18,092 nucleotides of DNA. It comes from Nitrospirota bacterium (GTDB lineage: Bacteria; Nitrospirota; Thermodesulfovibrionia; Thermodesulfovibrionales; Dissulfurispiraceae). Under the pieces are notes generated by a model. The model ran no database searches, was not told the DNA's origin, and saw nothing but the letters and a program-made list of their open reading frames with translations. Shown here in pieces: positions 8,501-15,227 of this stretch; positions within the stretch are counted from its first letter, which is position 1; each line of letters starts with the position of its first letter. Position numbers and translations under genes: made by a program. The stretch is taken from positions 1 through 18,092 of the forward strand of contig JACREW010000023.1 in NCBI GenBank assembly GCA_016212685.1, given 5' to 3'.

Positions 8501-9941
8501 TGTCGTCACCCATCGAAAAGGTCATCTCCTTGCCGGAAGCAGCCGCATATTTGATGGAGTTCTGAATCTCTTCGGAGGTGTATCCGAACGCGATCTGTTT
8601 TCTTATTATTTCGGGCTCCGGGACAGGAAGCTCGACATCTTCCTTTAATCCGAATAGAAATCCGTCTATCCAATCTTTATAGGGTTTGCGCCCCGAGAGT
8701 TCATTTATTATATCTCCGGTAAATTTCAAAGCGCCGTTTGTAATATCGACTGAAATAATATCTCCGGGGCCAAGCCTTCCTTTTTCTTTTATAGTTTTTT
8801 CGTCGAGCCCTATCATCCCCGCCTCAGAGCCGGCAACGAAAATCCCGTCTTCCGTCAACGAATATCTGAGAGGACGAAGGCCGTTCCTGTCGAGATGGGC
8901 GACTATTTTCTCTCCGTCGGTAAGGACTACGGCTGCAGGGCCGTCCCACGGTTTCATCAATAATGACTGATATTCAAAAAATGCCTTCGCGTCCGCGTTC
9001 AAACCTGACCCTTCCCACACCGGAGGGATACACATGAGAATCGCATGTTCCGGCGAAAGGCCAGAAAGCATGAGAAGTTCTGTTATCCTGTCCAATGAGG
9101 ATGAATCGCTCTCATCGAACGATATAAGAGGGGCGAGAAGGTCATTGCCATCTTCGAATATCTCATGTCTTATCTCATGTTCGATCGTCGCCATCCAGTT
9201 CCTGTTTCCCTGAACGGTATTTATCTCCCCGTTGTGCGCGAGCGCTCTCAAAGGCTGGGCCATTGTCCAATCAGGAAAGGTATTGGTCGAAAATCTCTGG
9301 TGAAAGACGCAGAAAGCGGATTCGAAATCTTCGCTCAACAGATCCGGATAGAATCCGTCCAATTGCGGAGCGACAAGCATTCCCTTATAAACAATATTCC
9401 TTGACGATATCGATGGGATATATACTTTTTCGCCGAATGCCTTCTCAATCGCCCTCCGAGCAAGATAAAGCCTTAATTCTTTTTTACCGTTATCTATGTC
9501 CGGCATATCGAGCAATAAATGCCTTATTCTCGGCTTTGCAGATAAGGCGGACGCTCCGAGGGCGTCATCATTCACAGGCACATCCCTCCAACATAGGGGG
9601 CTAAGGCAGAATTTTTTTAAGACCGCATCAATATCGTGTTCGATATTTCCATAGAGAAAAAAGACCCCTATCGCAAGAGAGTCTTCCGAAGAAAGCTTAC
9701 AGCCGGCTTTTTCAGCCTCTTTAAGAAAAAATTTATGGGGTATCTGTACGAGTATCCCCGCGCCGTCGCCTGTCTTTCCGTCGGCGCCCACAGCGCCCCT
9801 GTGCGTGAGGTTTTTAACCGCCTCTATGCCCCATCGGACAATATCGCGGCTTTTCTTTCCGCTTATATCGCATACAAAACCTACGCCGCACGAGCCTGAA
9901 TGGACGGGCGCCTTATGCGACGGACATTCCTCTTTTCCCAT
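5523..9941 (-). CDS. gltB: glutamate synthase, large subunit (GltB)
   Basis: At 1472 residues this is close to full family length. It transfers the amide of glutamine to 2-oxoglutarate, yielding two glutamates. The class II glutaminase domain begins with the nucleophile Cys18 (SCGVGFV) after a short propeptide expected to be removed, and contains HQRFSTNTFPDW and ALAHNGEINT. The central FMN domain includes GEGGEDSKRYGG, AKPGEGGHLP and SGCDGGTGASP. The 3Fe-4S cluster ligands are Cys1109, Cys1115 and Cys1120 (CVLARQCHLNTC). The C-terminal GXGXG beta-helix has repeated Gly-rich turns (GNTALYGATGGEFY and onwards). Start ATG 9941 has AGGAGG 4 bases upstream. No gltD small subunit is next to it, so the electron-donating subunit must lie elsewhere, or a ferredoxin serves. 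No convincing promoter is visible upstream; the third palindromic repeat lies about 55 bases upstream of the start. Confidence 0.97.
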   Translation of the reverse strand: MGKEECPSHKAPVHSGSCGVGFVCDISGKKSRDIVRWGIEAVKNLTHRGAVGADGKTGDGAGILVQIPHKFFLKEAEKAGCKLSSEDSLAIGVFFLYGNIEHDIDAVLKKFCLSPLCWRDVPVNDDALGASALSAKPRIRHLLLDMPDIDNGKKELRLYLARRAIEKAFGEKVYIPSISSRNIVYKGMLVAPQLDGFYPDLLSEDFESAFCVFHQRFSTNTFPDWTMAQPLRALAHNGEINTVQGNRNWMATIEHEIRHEIFEDGNDLLAPLISFDESDSSSLDRITELLMLSGLSPEHAILMCIPPVWEGSGLNADAKAFFEYQSLLMKPWDGPAAVVLTDGEKIVAHLDRNGLRPLRYSLTEDGIFVAGSEAGMIGLDEKTIKEKGRLGPGDIISVDITNGALKFTGDIINELSGRKPYKDWIDGFLFGLKEDVELPVPEPEIIRKQIAFGYTSEEIQNSIKYAAASGKEMTFSMGDDTPLPPLSEKPQLLFRYFKQRFSQVTNPPIDHIRERTAVSLRMNIGYKRDFLHETPEHAKRLHIESPILFEDHIREVEGQKIFKVKKIDATYSKIHPDNILPDGLMTACVPGEEPPLLSIAVKRLQKKAAEAAKEGSEIIILSDRTISKDRAPIPSLLAVSACFKELQRENLANRASLIIETGEARDVHHVACLIGYGASAVYPYLALQTLKDMCDKGELEMSYEDAAVNYKKVLEDGLLKVMARMGISTLNSYYGAQLFDSVCLNKDFIDEYFTGTPVVIEADGITEIEDSILKRHNAGFEVPEPVLDFGGELRHRKEGQWHAWSTSSVIALNKFIKSMNYNDYKNFSGAANEHPVSIRHLLDYKKGGSIPVNEVESEDAILARFFSGAMSIGALSPEAHETIAEACNRLGMRSNSGEGGEDSKRYGGIKSSAIKQIASGRFGVTPAYLASAREIEIKIAQGAKPGEGGHLPASKVTEYIAMLRHCRPNMLLISPPPHHDIYSIEDLSQLINDLKEANPQAKVCAKLVSETGVGTVAAGVVKAYADIVQISGCDGGTGASPISSIKNAGNYWEIGLSETQRVLMENNLRGRIKVRVDGGIKTGRDIIIAALLGAEEFGFGTATMVSAGCVLARQCHLNTCPKGVATQDERLRKKFTGTVEGVMAYFRAVARETREMLAEMGVKSIDEIIGRADLLEAIAPEGHEGAKRIKLHRLLKKYPEEQPVKCVWKCNDNRAPSMNEDIVKDLMPYVEKAEPVEKEYAIRNIHRSIPVRLNYYIAKKYGDEGLPPDTIRLSFIGTAGQSFGAFNHKGVALTLIGDANDYAGKGMFGGRIVIRPADIKDTHKNVIAGNTALYGATGGEFYAAGTAGERFAVRNSGAIAVVEGAGHHLCEYMTKGKVVVLGDAGYNMGAGMTGGVIYILDGDDKLEGRINRSYAMITTIEDDKEMERLKELIGRHYRYTDSPRAGETVNDFGKWIEYFKKIIPVNESGKSR

Positions 9942-9997
9942 AACCCCTCCTCTCGATTCGATGCATAATAAGTTGTAATAAAAACGACCAAAATGAG

Positions 9998-10128
9998 TCT
10001 AACAGGGCACAGTATTTCCGCTCATTCTCGACGGACATCCTTGTCCGTCTCCGAGGCACTAGCCCGGTTTCGCCGTCACGGCAAAACTTCGAGCTGCTGA
10101 AACCGCTCCAATACAATGCCTTATTAGA
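9998..10128 (+). repeat. palindromic intergenic repeat, diverged copy 3
   Basis: Ends are TCTAACAGGGCA (9998-10009) and TGCCTTATTAGA (10117-10128), an inverted repeat with two mismatches. The order of segments matches copies 1 and 2 (CAGGGCACAG, CGCTCATTCTCG, hairpin, CCGAGGC, AGCCCG, TCACG, CCGCTC, AATACAATGCC), but the stems carry different paired bases. The first hairpin is GACGGACA with TGTCCGTC (10030-10037, 10042-10049, loop TCCT). The long stem is CGGTTTC with GAAACCG (10065-10071, 10099-10105), replacing CTTAG/CTAAG. The inner hairpin is GCCG-TCA-CGGC. It lies in the gap between divergent gltB and the norQ remnant. Confidence 0.8.
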
Positions 10129-10199
10129 TTGTTTCGCTAAATACCCTCAATAAAAATATATCACTAAAATGCCCGTCTGCCAAGTGATGCTTGCAGTTT

Positions 10200-10228
10200 T
10201 TGGAGTCTGCGCGAAAATCCGCTATAAT
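10200..10228 (+). promoter_or_regulatory. sigma70-type promoter of the norQ-norD remnant operon
   Basis: TTGGAG (10200-10205), a 17-bp spacer and a perfect TATAAT (10223-10228) form a good promoter on the + strand. The predicted transcription start, about 7 bases downstream, falls almost on ATG 10235, so the first product would have essentially no leader unless translation starts at ATG 10244 or later. Confidence 0.7.
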
Positions 10229-10234
10229 TGATTC

Positions 10235-10571
10235 ATGGAAGCGATGGCCATAAAAACAGAGAAATATCTCATAAAGGATACTGCCGATCGAAAAAAGAGG
10301 CGAGACATTAAAGGCTCCTGAGGAATTCATGCTCGTAATATCTTACAACCCCGGCTATCAAAGCGTCCTTAAAGATTTAAAGCAGAGCACGCGCCAGAGG
10401 TTCCTCGCGCTCGAATTCAACTATCCCGAAAAGAAGATGGAAACGGAAATAATTATCCACGAATCAAGGATCGATGAAAAGACGGCATGCCTGACAGCCG
10501 TCTCGCAGGCCCTCACCGACGACCGTGAAATGCTCGCTGCCCTCTCGGAAATAGTAAGCTCCATATTCTGA
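10235..10571 (+). pseudogene. norQ/cbbQ-type MoxR AAA+ ATPase, internally deleted remnant
   Basis: Two reading frames together look like pieces of a NorQ/CbbQ ATPase, the partner that remodels NorD/CbbO-type VWA proteins. The first piece (ATG 10235 or 10244) reads MAIKTEKYLIKD, like a NorQ N-terminus, then loses frame and stops at 10319-10321. The second frame, open from 10275, reads RILPIEKRGETLKAPEEFMLVI, then SYNPGYQSVLKDLKQSTRQR. The latter is the highly characteristic post-Walker-B region of this family. It continues to HESRIDEKTA, then directly into a family-like C-terminus, ALTDDREMLAALSEIVSSIF. Missing are the Walker A and B region (apparent deletion near 10275) and roughly 40 residues near 10490. 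Intact family members are about 270 residues, so little over a third remains and ATPase activity is impossible. The ATG at 10329 would give an 80-residue product. Its stop overlaps the norD start (TGATG). An assembly error is the main alternative. Confidence 0.7.
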
Positions 10572-12186
10572 TGAAGGCAGCGCAGATCGAACAACTCAAG
10601 GAAGGCCTTGTAAAAAACCTCAGGCTCGATTTTTTCGAAGACGAAGAAATAAGCGCGATCCTTTACGAAATAGACTCCTTTGACCGTAATATCAGGCGGA
10701 AGATACTCTCCCTCTGCCTTAACCTATCGAGCGCAAGCTCTTCATTGGTTCAAAACGCCTTAAGAAAAATTACAGCGGCTTCAAAACTCCTCTCGTTAAA
10801 AGAGCTTGAATTATGGCTCGAAAAGGCGTTCGAACTCCTCGATTCTCAGGGGATTGACCCGTTCATGTCTTTTACCTCAAGAACGGATGAAGAGGCGTTG
10901 AAGACATTCAGGAAAAAGGAAGGTGTGTTCCTCAAGGATATAATGCCGGTCCTCGAAACATATCTCAGGGGGATTTCAGACAGGGACATAATCGCGCCAT
11001 ACCTGAAAGAACAAAAGATAAGGCATCCCGATATATCTCATTTGTTCGGAATCTTCAAAAATAAAGCGCTTGCTTTTGATATTTACAACATACTCGAAGC
11101 GTTCAGGCATAATGTTTTTCTTTCAATGGAACTGGCCGGACTCGCGAGAGAGGAGAAAAAAATAAAAGCATCGATCTTCGAAGGGAGGCCGGAACTGGCC
11201 GCCCTTTCCGAAAAGACGGCCTTTGTAGAAGGTCTCTACCAATATTTCCTCTGCGGAAAGACAAAAGGCCGAATGCCGCTTTTGGAAGACTATCTAAAAA
11301 TGCCGGAGCCTGATGATATAAAAAAAATTATCGATGCCCTTTTTTATTTTTATGAAAAAGCCGGGAACCTCGACGGAGATTATACGCCTATAAAATTTTT
11401 TTTCGGGAATATTATCCCGGAAAAAGTGTCGCACAGGTTAAAGACGCAGAGGCTCGCCCGCAGGAAAAAGCTCGAAGGCATTATCACAAAGCTTATAAAC
11501 ATGCCGGAGTTCGAGTTCGAAGAGAAACCTCCAGCAAAGAGTATTAAATGCGATACGCCGGACCCGCAAAATGACTATCTTCTTATCAAAGGCAGGTTAA
11601 TAGAACTCGATGAAGAGGCGAGAGACCTGATGGAAGAAAAAGAAATACTCGGCGGAGTTCTCGTAAAAGGGAGTGAAATTGGAGGAGGCTGCAGCGTTAC
11701 GCTGACCGACCTTTGGGAAGAGGAAGATATCGGGGCAAGGGGTACGCGATCTACGGATTTTCGGGAATGACAAGAACAAGGTGCGATTTTTATAAGATAA
11801 AGGGGTTTCATGAAACATACTCCGAGATAATCAAAAACCGCATCGCCGGAATAATGCCGAAGGATTACACAAGAATGGGTCCTGCCATAAGGCATTCCGC
11901 GAATATCCTCAAATCTATCGAGGCGCGGACAAAACTGCTCATCGCCATAAGCGACGGCAAACCCGAAGACTGGGACGCGTATAAAGGGGAATACGGCATT
12001 GAGGATACGAGAAAGGCGCTTATCGAAACAAAGGAATACGGCATACATCCCTTCTGCGTAACCATAGACCGGGAGGCACAATCATATCTGCCGCACATGT
12101 TCGGAGAGGTGAATTACATCTTTATAGACGACGTAAAGAAGCTTCCTAATAAGATAACCGATGTTTATAGAAGACTGACGGGTTAG
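10571..12186 (+). pseudogene. norD-type VWA-domain protein, frameshifted with internal deletion
   Basis: The first frame (10571-11770, 399 residues) is a helical N-terminal region like that of long NorD-type proteins. It ends with GGVLVKGSEIGGG and VTLTDLWEEE, then runs into a junk tail. The second frame, real from about 11738 to 12186, continues with YAIYGFSGMTRTRCDFYKIK, TRMGPAIRH, KLLIAISDGKPEDWDAYKGE and the C-terminus DVYRRLTG, which is the second half of a NorD VWA domain. Between them the family has the stretch with the MIDAS motif (D-x-S-x-S) and the start of the VWA fold, about 200 residues; none of it is in any frame here. The gene therefore carries both a deletion and a change of frame near 11740. 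NorD acts with NorQ in maturation of nitric oxide reductase or related enzymes; no such enzyme is in the window. With the damaged norQ just upstream this looks like a decayed locus, or a collapsed assembly. Confidence 0.75.
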
Positions 12187-12202
12187 GCCGATTTGCTAAA
12201 AG

Positions 12203-12234
12203 TTGTTACATTTAACGATGTTTTGGTATATAAT
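12203..12234 (+). promoter_or_regulatory. probable promoter of the DUF4912 gene
   Basis: The stretch GGTATATAATTAG holds a perfect TATAAT (12229-12234) or, shifted by two, TATATA (12227-12232). TTGTTA (12203-12208) could be a -35 box with an 18-bp spacer to TATATA. It lies just after the norD stop and about 30 bases before the next ATG, so the downstream gene probably has its own promoter. Confidence 0.5.
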
Positions 12235-12261
12235 TAGCTAAATCGCTCATTGGGGGCTGAC

Positions 12262-13404
12262 ATGAAGAAGCAGAAGACAACCAAAAAGGGCATTTCAAAG
12301 GCAAAGACTGCAAAAAAAACGGGGAGCAAGCCGGAAAAGAAGGAACTAATAAGGGCTCTCGCCGGCAAACCGCCAACGCCTAAAAAGAAAACTTCGGCAA
12401 AAAAAGCCGCAAAAACGAAAAAAACGACTGCGCCTAAAAAGGCAGTTAAAAAGACAACAGCCAAAAAAATAAAACCGGCCGTTAAAAAGCCCGCGATAAA
12501 AACAAAAACGACAAAAGCAAAAACAACGACTAAAACAAAGATCGTTAAAAATGCCCCTGCAAAAGCCACTCCCAAAAAACTGATAAAAAAGGCCCCTGCG
12601 AAAAAAGCTGCCGTTAAAAAAGCTCCTGTGAAAAAGGCCGTTAAAAAGCCTGCTACCCAAAAAGCTGTAAAGCCGTTAAAAAAAGAAGTTAAAAAACCGC
12701 TCGAAGAATTGACCGTCGCTGAACTCAAAACTATCGCGAAAGAACTCGGCATATATTTAAACCCCGGTCTTAAAAAAATGGACATCATTAAGGCCATAAG
12801 CAAACCGAAGGCAAAGGCCGCCGAAAAACCGAGTCCCCAAAAGGCAAAAAAGGCTGCGCCGAAATCGGAGGCTAAAAAGGCAGTAAAAAAAGTTGCGCCC
12901 TTAAAAAAGGCCGCAAAAGCAGAAAAACCGGCAAAAGTATCGGTGAAACCACCGAAGGTTTTTGAGAAAAAACCCGCACTTACGGAAAGATATGTGGAAA
13001 TGCCTCCCCTGCCTGCGGGATACGGCGAAGACAAGGCAGTCTCCATGCCTGTTACACCGAGACAGTTATACGTTTATTGGGAGATAACAGAGGAAACCTT
13101 ATCGAAATACATAGGCAGTCTCAATATCAAGGTAACGAATTTGAAGACAAAGGCATTTTTCTACACGCCGATATCCGAGAGGATCGGCGAGCAGTTTCTC
13201 TCTGTAGCCCCTGAAGGCGAATACGCCGTAGAGATAGGCGTTGTCGACTATATGGGAAAATTTATTCCAATAGTAATATCTATGACTACGGAAACCCCTG
13301 TTTCGAGAACGGCACATAAAGAGGCAAAAGAAGAGAAAGAGGCGGAAGAAACAGAACTGCCGGAAGAGTTCTTTGAAACGCCTGAATCCATAAGCTCTTA
13401 TTGA
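12262..13404 (+). CDS. histone-H1-like K/A/P-rich protein with SAP/Rho_N-like helix pair and DUF4912 domain
   Basis: This is a 380-residue protein in three parts. Residues 1-145 are Lys/Ala/Pro/Thr repeats (KKAPVKKAVKKP and similar) like eukaryotic H1 tails or bacterial H1-like proteins. Residues 147-180 (LEELTVAELKTIAKELGI ... KKMDIIKAI) look like a SAP or Rho N-terminal helical motif, which in other proteins binds nucleic acid. A second basic linker follows, then residues 250-345 (LPAGYGEDKAV, RQLYVYWEIT) match DUF4912. An acidic Glu-rich tail ends the protein. There is no signal peptide or membrane segment. Start ATG 12262 has GGGGG 5 bases upstream; an in-frame TTG at 12250 is less likely. 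The basic tail suggests nucleoid or RNA binding, which is inference. The DUF4912 function is unknown to me. Confidence 0.85.
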   Translation: MKKQKTTKKGISKAKTAKKTGSKPEKKELIRALAGKPPTPKKKTSAKKAAKTKKTTAPKKAVKKTTAKKIKPAVKKPAIKTKTTKAKTTTKTKIVKNAPAKATPKKLIKKAPAKKAAVKKAPVKKAVKKPATQKAVKPLKKEVKKPLEELTVAELKTIAKELGIYLNPGLKKMDIIKAISKPKAKAAEKPSPQKAKKAAPKSEAKKAVKKVAPLKKAAKAEKPAKVSVKPPKVFEKKPALTERYVEMPPLPAGYGEDKAVSMPVTPRQLYVYWEITEETLSKYIGSLNIKVTNLKTKAFFYTPISERIGEQFLSVAPEGEYAVEIGVVDYMGKFIPIVISMTTETPVSRTAHKEAKEEKEAEETELPEEFFETPESISSY

Positions 13405-13415
13405 TTAATTCCCTT

Positions 13416-14657
13416 TTACCTCAAACCACGTGACGTTTTTTGTCCGAAGACTTTCTTTGCCCCGTAAGACTTGCCTGCCGGTCTGGGTTGCTGCGGCGGG
13501 CGGGCAAACTCCTTATCCTTCTGCGGCGCCGAGACATCGTAGTTGAAGTCTGTTACAGTGCGGCGCTCGATGATACTGCCGAGTATCCTCTCGATGGAGC
13601 GCACCATATCGGCATCGTCATTTGTCACCAAAGTATACGCATCACCGCTCCGTGCGGCGCGACCGGTCCTGCCTATGCGGTGAATATAGGCATCGGTTGT
13701 GGATGGGATATCGTAATTGATAACATGGGATATCTGGGTCACGTCGATCCCGCGCGCGGCAATGTCAGTCGCCACCAAAATCTGAAAAGTGCCGTTACGG
13801 AAACCGTTCATCGCGGCCTGTCGCCGCGCCTGCGAGAGGTTGCCCTGCAAAGAGGTTGCACGGTAGCCGTTTTTGATCAGTTGTTCACCCACGCGTTTAG
13901 CCCGGTGCTTGGTACGGGTGAATATCAGTACGGATTCGGTGTCGGTATGGCGCAACAGCTCGATGAGCAGTGGCGTCTTCAGGTGCTGGGCGACCGGATA
14001 GACGGCATGGCTGACGGTAAGGGCTGGTGCGGTGACGTCGACCTGAATCGTGACCGGATTGTTCAGCACGTCCTTGGCCAGATGCCGTATCTCCTGGGGC
14101 ATAGTGGCCGAAAAAAGCATGGTCTGCCGTTTCTGCGGGAGATGTCTCAGGATTCGTCGAATGTCGGGTAAAAAGCCCATGTCGAACATATGGTCGGCCT
14201 CGTCGAGAACTAACATCTCCACTCTGGAGAGGTCGATAGTGCCCTCGCCAATGTGGTCAAGGAGCCTGCCGGGGCAGGCCACGACAATTTCGGCGCCGCG
14301 TTTCAGCTTTTCCACTTGCGGATTAAAGCCTACGCCGCCATAGACAGTGACACTTCTAAGGCCGGTTCGCCCTCCCAGACTGCGGGTTGCCTCGTGAATC
14401 TGTTCAGCCAGCTCCCGGGTGGGGGCGATGACGAGCGCCCGAACGTGTCTGCGGCCCCCATCTTGAAGCAGTCGGTGCAGGATAGGCAGCACAAAGGCCG
14501 CGGTTTTTCCGGTGCCGGTTTGTGCCAGGCCCATAATATCACGGCCATTAAGGAGCAGCGGTATCGCCTGCTGCTGAATAGGTGTCGGCGTAATATAGCC
14601 TGCGGCTTTAACCCCTGCCTCGATAAGGGGGTGAAAATCGAATGTCTTAAATTCCAT
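13416..14657 (-). CDS. rhlE: DEAD-box ATP-dependent RNA helicase, RhlE type
   Basis: This 413-residue RNA helicase unwinds structured RNA, typically in ribosome assembly, RNA decay and cold adaptation. All core motifs are visible: the Q motif (YITPTPIQQQAIP), motif I AQTGTGKT (45-52), Ia PTRELA (79-84), II DEAD (152-155), III SAT (183-185), V ARGIDV and VI HRIGRTGR. A short basic C-terminal tail (PQQPRPAGKSYGAKKVFGQK) is typical of RhlE. It lies downstream of cspA on the same strand, behind an intrinsic terminator, with GAGGAG about 12 bases before its ATG. Base composition and codons (many CTG, GTG, GCC) look clearly richer in G+C than neighbouring genes, hinting at acquisition from another genome. 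It converges on the DUF4912 gene with about 11 bases between stops. Confidence 0.95.
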   Translation of the reverse strand: MEFKTFDFHPLIEAGVKAAGYITPTPIQQQAIPLLLNGRDIMGLAQTGTGKTAAFVLPILHRLLQDGGRRHVRALVIAPTRELAEQIHEATRSLGGRTGLRSVTVYGGVGFNPQVEKLKRGAEIVVACPGRLLDHIGEGTIDLSRVEMLVLDEADHMFDMGFLPDIRRILRHLPQKRQTMLFSATMPQEIRHLAKDVLNNPVTIQVDVTAPALTVSHAVYPVAQHLKTPLLIELLRHTDTESVLIFTRTKHRAKRVGEQLIKNGYRATSLQGNLSQARRQAAMNGFRNGTFQILVATDIAARGIDVTQISHVINYDIPSTTDAYIHRIGRTGRAARSGDAYTLVTNDDADMVRSIERILGSIIERRTVTDFNYDVSAPQKDKEFARPPQQPRPAGKSYGAKKVFGQKTSRGLR

Positions 14658-14675
14658 AATTTTTTTAAACTCCTC

Positions 14676-14706
14676 AAAAAAAAGCCCCCGCTATTCGCAA
14701 GGGGCT
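14676..14706 (-). terminator. intrinsic terminator between cspA and rhlE
   Basis: On the - strand AGCCCC (14706-14701) pairs with GGGGCT (14688-14683) around a loop of about 12 bases. It is followed by a run of U residues (the A-run at 14676-14683 on the + strand). It lies 24 bases downstream of the cspA stop and about 20 bases upstream of the rhlE start, so rhlE expression from the cspA promoter needs read-through. Confidence 0.85.
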
Positions 14707-14729
14707 ATCTTTAGTTAATTGTCGGCAAA

Positions 14730-14927
14730 CTAAATTTTTGTAACGTTGATTGCCTTGGGACCCTTAGGGCCTTTTTCGGTATCAAAGCTGACCCTGTCAC
14801 CCTCGGCAAGAGATTTGAATCCGTTGCCTTGGATGGATGTGTGGTGGACAAATACATCACTGCCGTCTTCGCTTGTGATAAAGCCAAAACCCTTTGAATC
14901 GTTGAACCACTTTACTGTTCCTTCCAT
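14730..14927 (-). CDS. cspA: cold-shock protein, CspA family
   Basis: This is a 65-residue single cold-shock domain, the normal family length. It shows WFNDSKGFGFI (RNP1, KGFGFI) and VFVHHT (RNP2), with the aromatic side chains that stack on single-stranded nucleic acid. Such proteins are RNA chaperones that melt secondary structure and can promote antitermination. Start ATG 14927 has AGGAGGT about 9 bases upstream. The messenger appears to have a leader of roughly 115 bases with strong secondary structure. It is followed by an intrinsic terminator and then the RNA helicase gene, a functional pairing seen in cold-shock responses. Confidence 0.97.
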   Translation of the reverse strand: MEGTVKWFNDSKGFGFITSEDGSDVFVHHTSIQGNGFKSLAEGDRVSFDTEKGPKGPKAINVTKI

Positions 14928-14959
14928 CAGTTGTGTACCTCCTTATGTATAAATTGAAC

Positions 14960-15038
14960 TTTCAGAAGGACACAAATAGAAAAAAGCCACAAAGCTAAAA
15001 GTCTTTGTGGCCTCTTGTGGACAAAAAAACTTCTGAAA
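14960..15038 (-). promoter_or_regulatory. structured 5' leader of cspA with nested inverted repeats, inner one terminator-like
   Basis: An outer 9-bp inverted repeat (TTTCAGAAG 14960-14968 with CTTCTGAAA 15030-15038) encloses an inner perfect 9-bp hairpin (GCCACAAAG 14986-14994 with CTTTGTGGC 15003-15011, 8-base loop). Read on the - strand, the inner hairpin is followed by six U residues (14985-14980), so it has the form of an intrinsic terminator inside the predicted cspA leader. No T-run follows on the + strand, so it is not simply a terminator for the opposite direction. Attenuation or temperature-dependent folding is possible. Confidence 0.65.
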
Positions 15039-15048
15039 CTCTGTATGT

Positions 15049-15077
15049 AGAATACCATGTCCGAGGATAATTAGCAA
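15049..15077 (-). promoter_or_regulatory. candidate promoter of cspA
   Basis: On the - strand TTGCTA (15077-15072), a 17-bp spacer and TATTCT (15054-15049) form a plausible promoter. Each box matches consensus at 4 of 6 positions. The predicted start near 15042 gives a leader of about 115 bases containing the nested inverted repeats. Confidence 0.5.
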
Positions 15078-15143
15078 CAAAATAAGATAGGGTATCGAAT
15101 TATACGATTACCGCAATTCTGCCGCGTAGTAGTTTTGCGTTGT

Positions 15144-15173
15144 TTGACCTCAAATCTAAAAATCCTTTATTAT
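15144..15173 (+). promoter_or_regulatory. promoter of the heme-c sensor cyclase gene
   Basis: TTGACC (15144-15149), an 18-bp spacer and TATTAT (15168-15173) match sigma70 consensus at 5 of 6 positions in each box. The predicted transcript starts about 45 bases before ATG 15228. The promoter is divergent from cspA. Confidence 0.65.
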
Positions 15174-15227
15174 CGATTATGCGAGAACGGCGGAACCGGC
15201 AGACAACCCGTATAGCGCGGATTCTTT

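Noticed and set aside
10235..10321. A separate 28-residue leaderless peptide gene
   Set aside because: Its first residues read like a NorQ N-terminus and the rest is out-of-frame NorQ sequence, so it is better explained as part of the deleted norQ.
11713..11737. True start of a small VWA protein at ATG 11713
   Set aside because: The first eight codons are out-of-frame sequence of the upstream norD part, with no ribosome binding site; the VWA homology begins only at about 11738.
12243..12250. Match of TCGCTCATT to the left part of the palindromic repeat
   Set aside because: Only nine bases match and none of the terminal or stem sequences follow, so it is likely chance.
12262..12720. CRISPR array or tandem DNA repeat in the Lys-rich region
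   Set aside because: The repetition is in codons for K, A, P and T with irregular spacing; there are no constant repeats and spacers.
12234..13046. Long reverse frame of 270 codons opposite the DUF4912 gene
   Set aside because: It is an Ala/Phe-rich shadow produced by the Lys-rich repeats on the + strand and has no family features.
14978..15011. Hairpin at 14986-15011 as a terminator for the + strand
   Set aside because: The U-run is present only when read on the - strand, and no + strand gene ends nearby.
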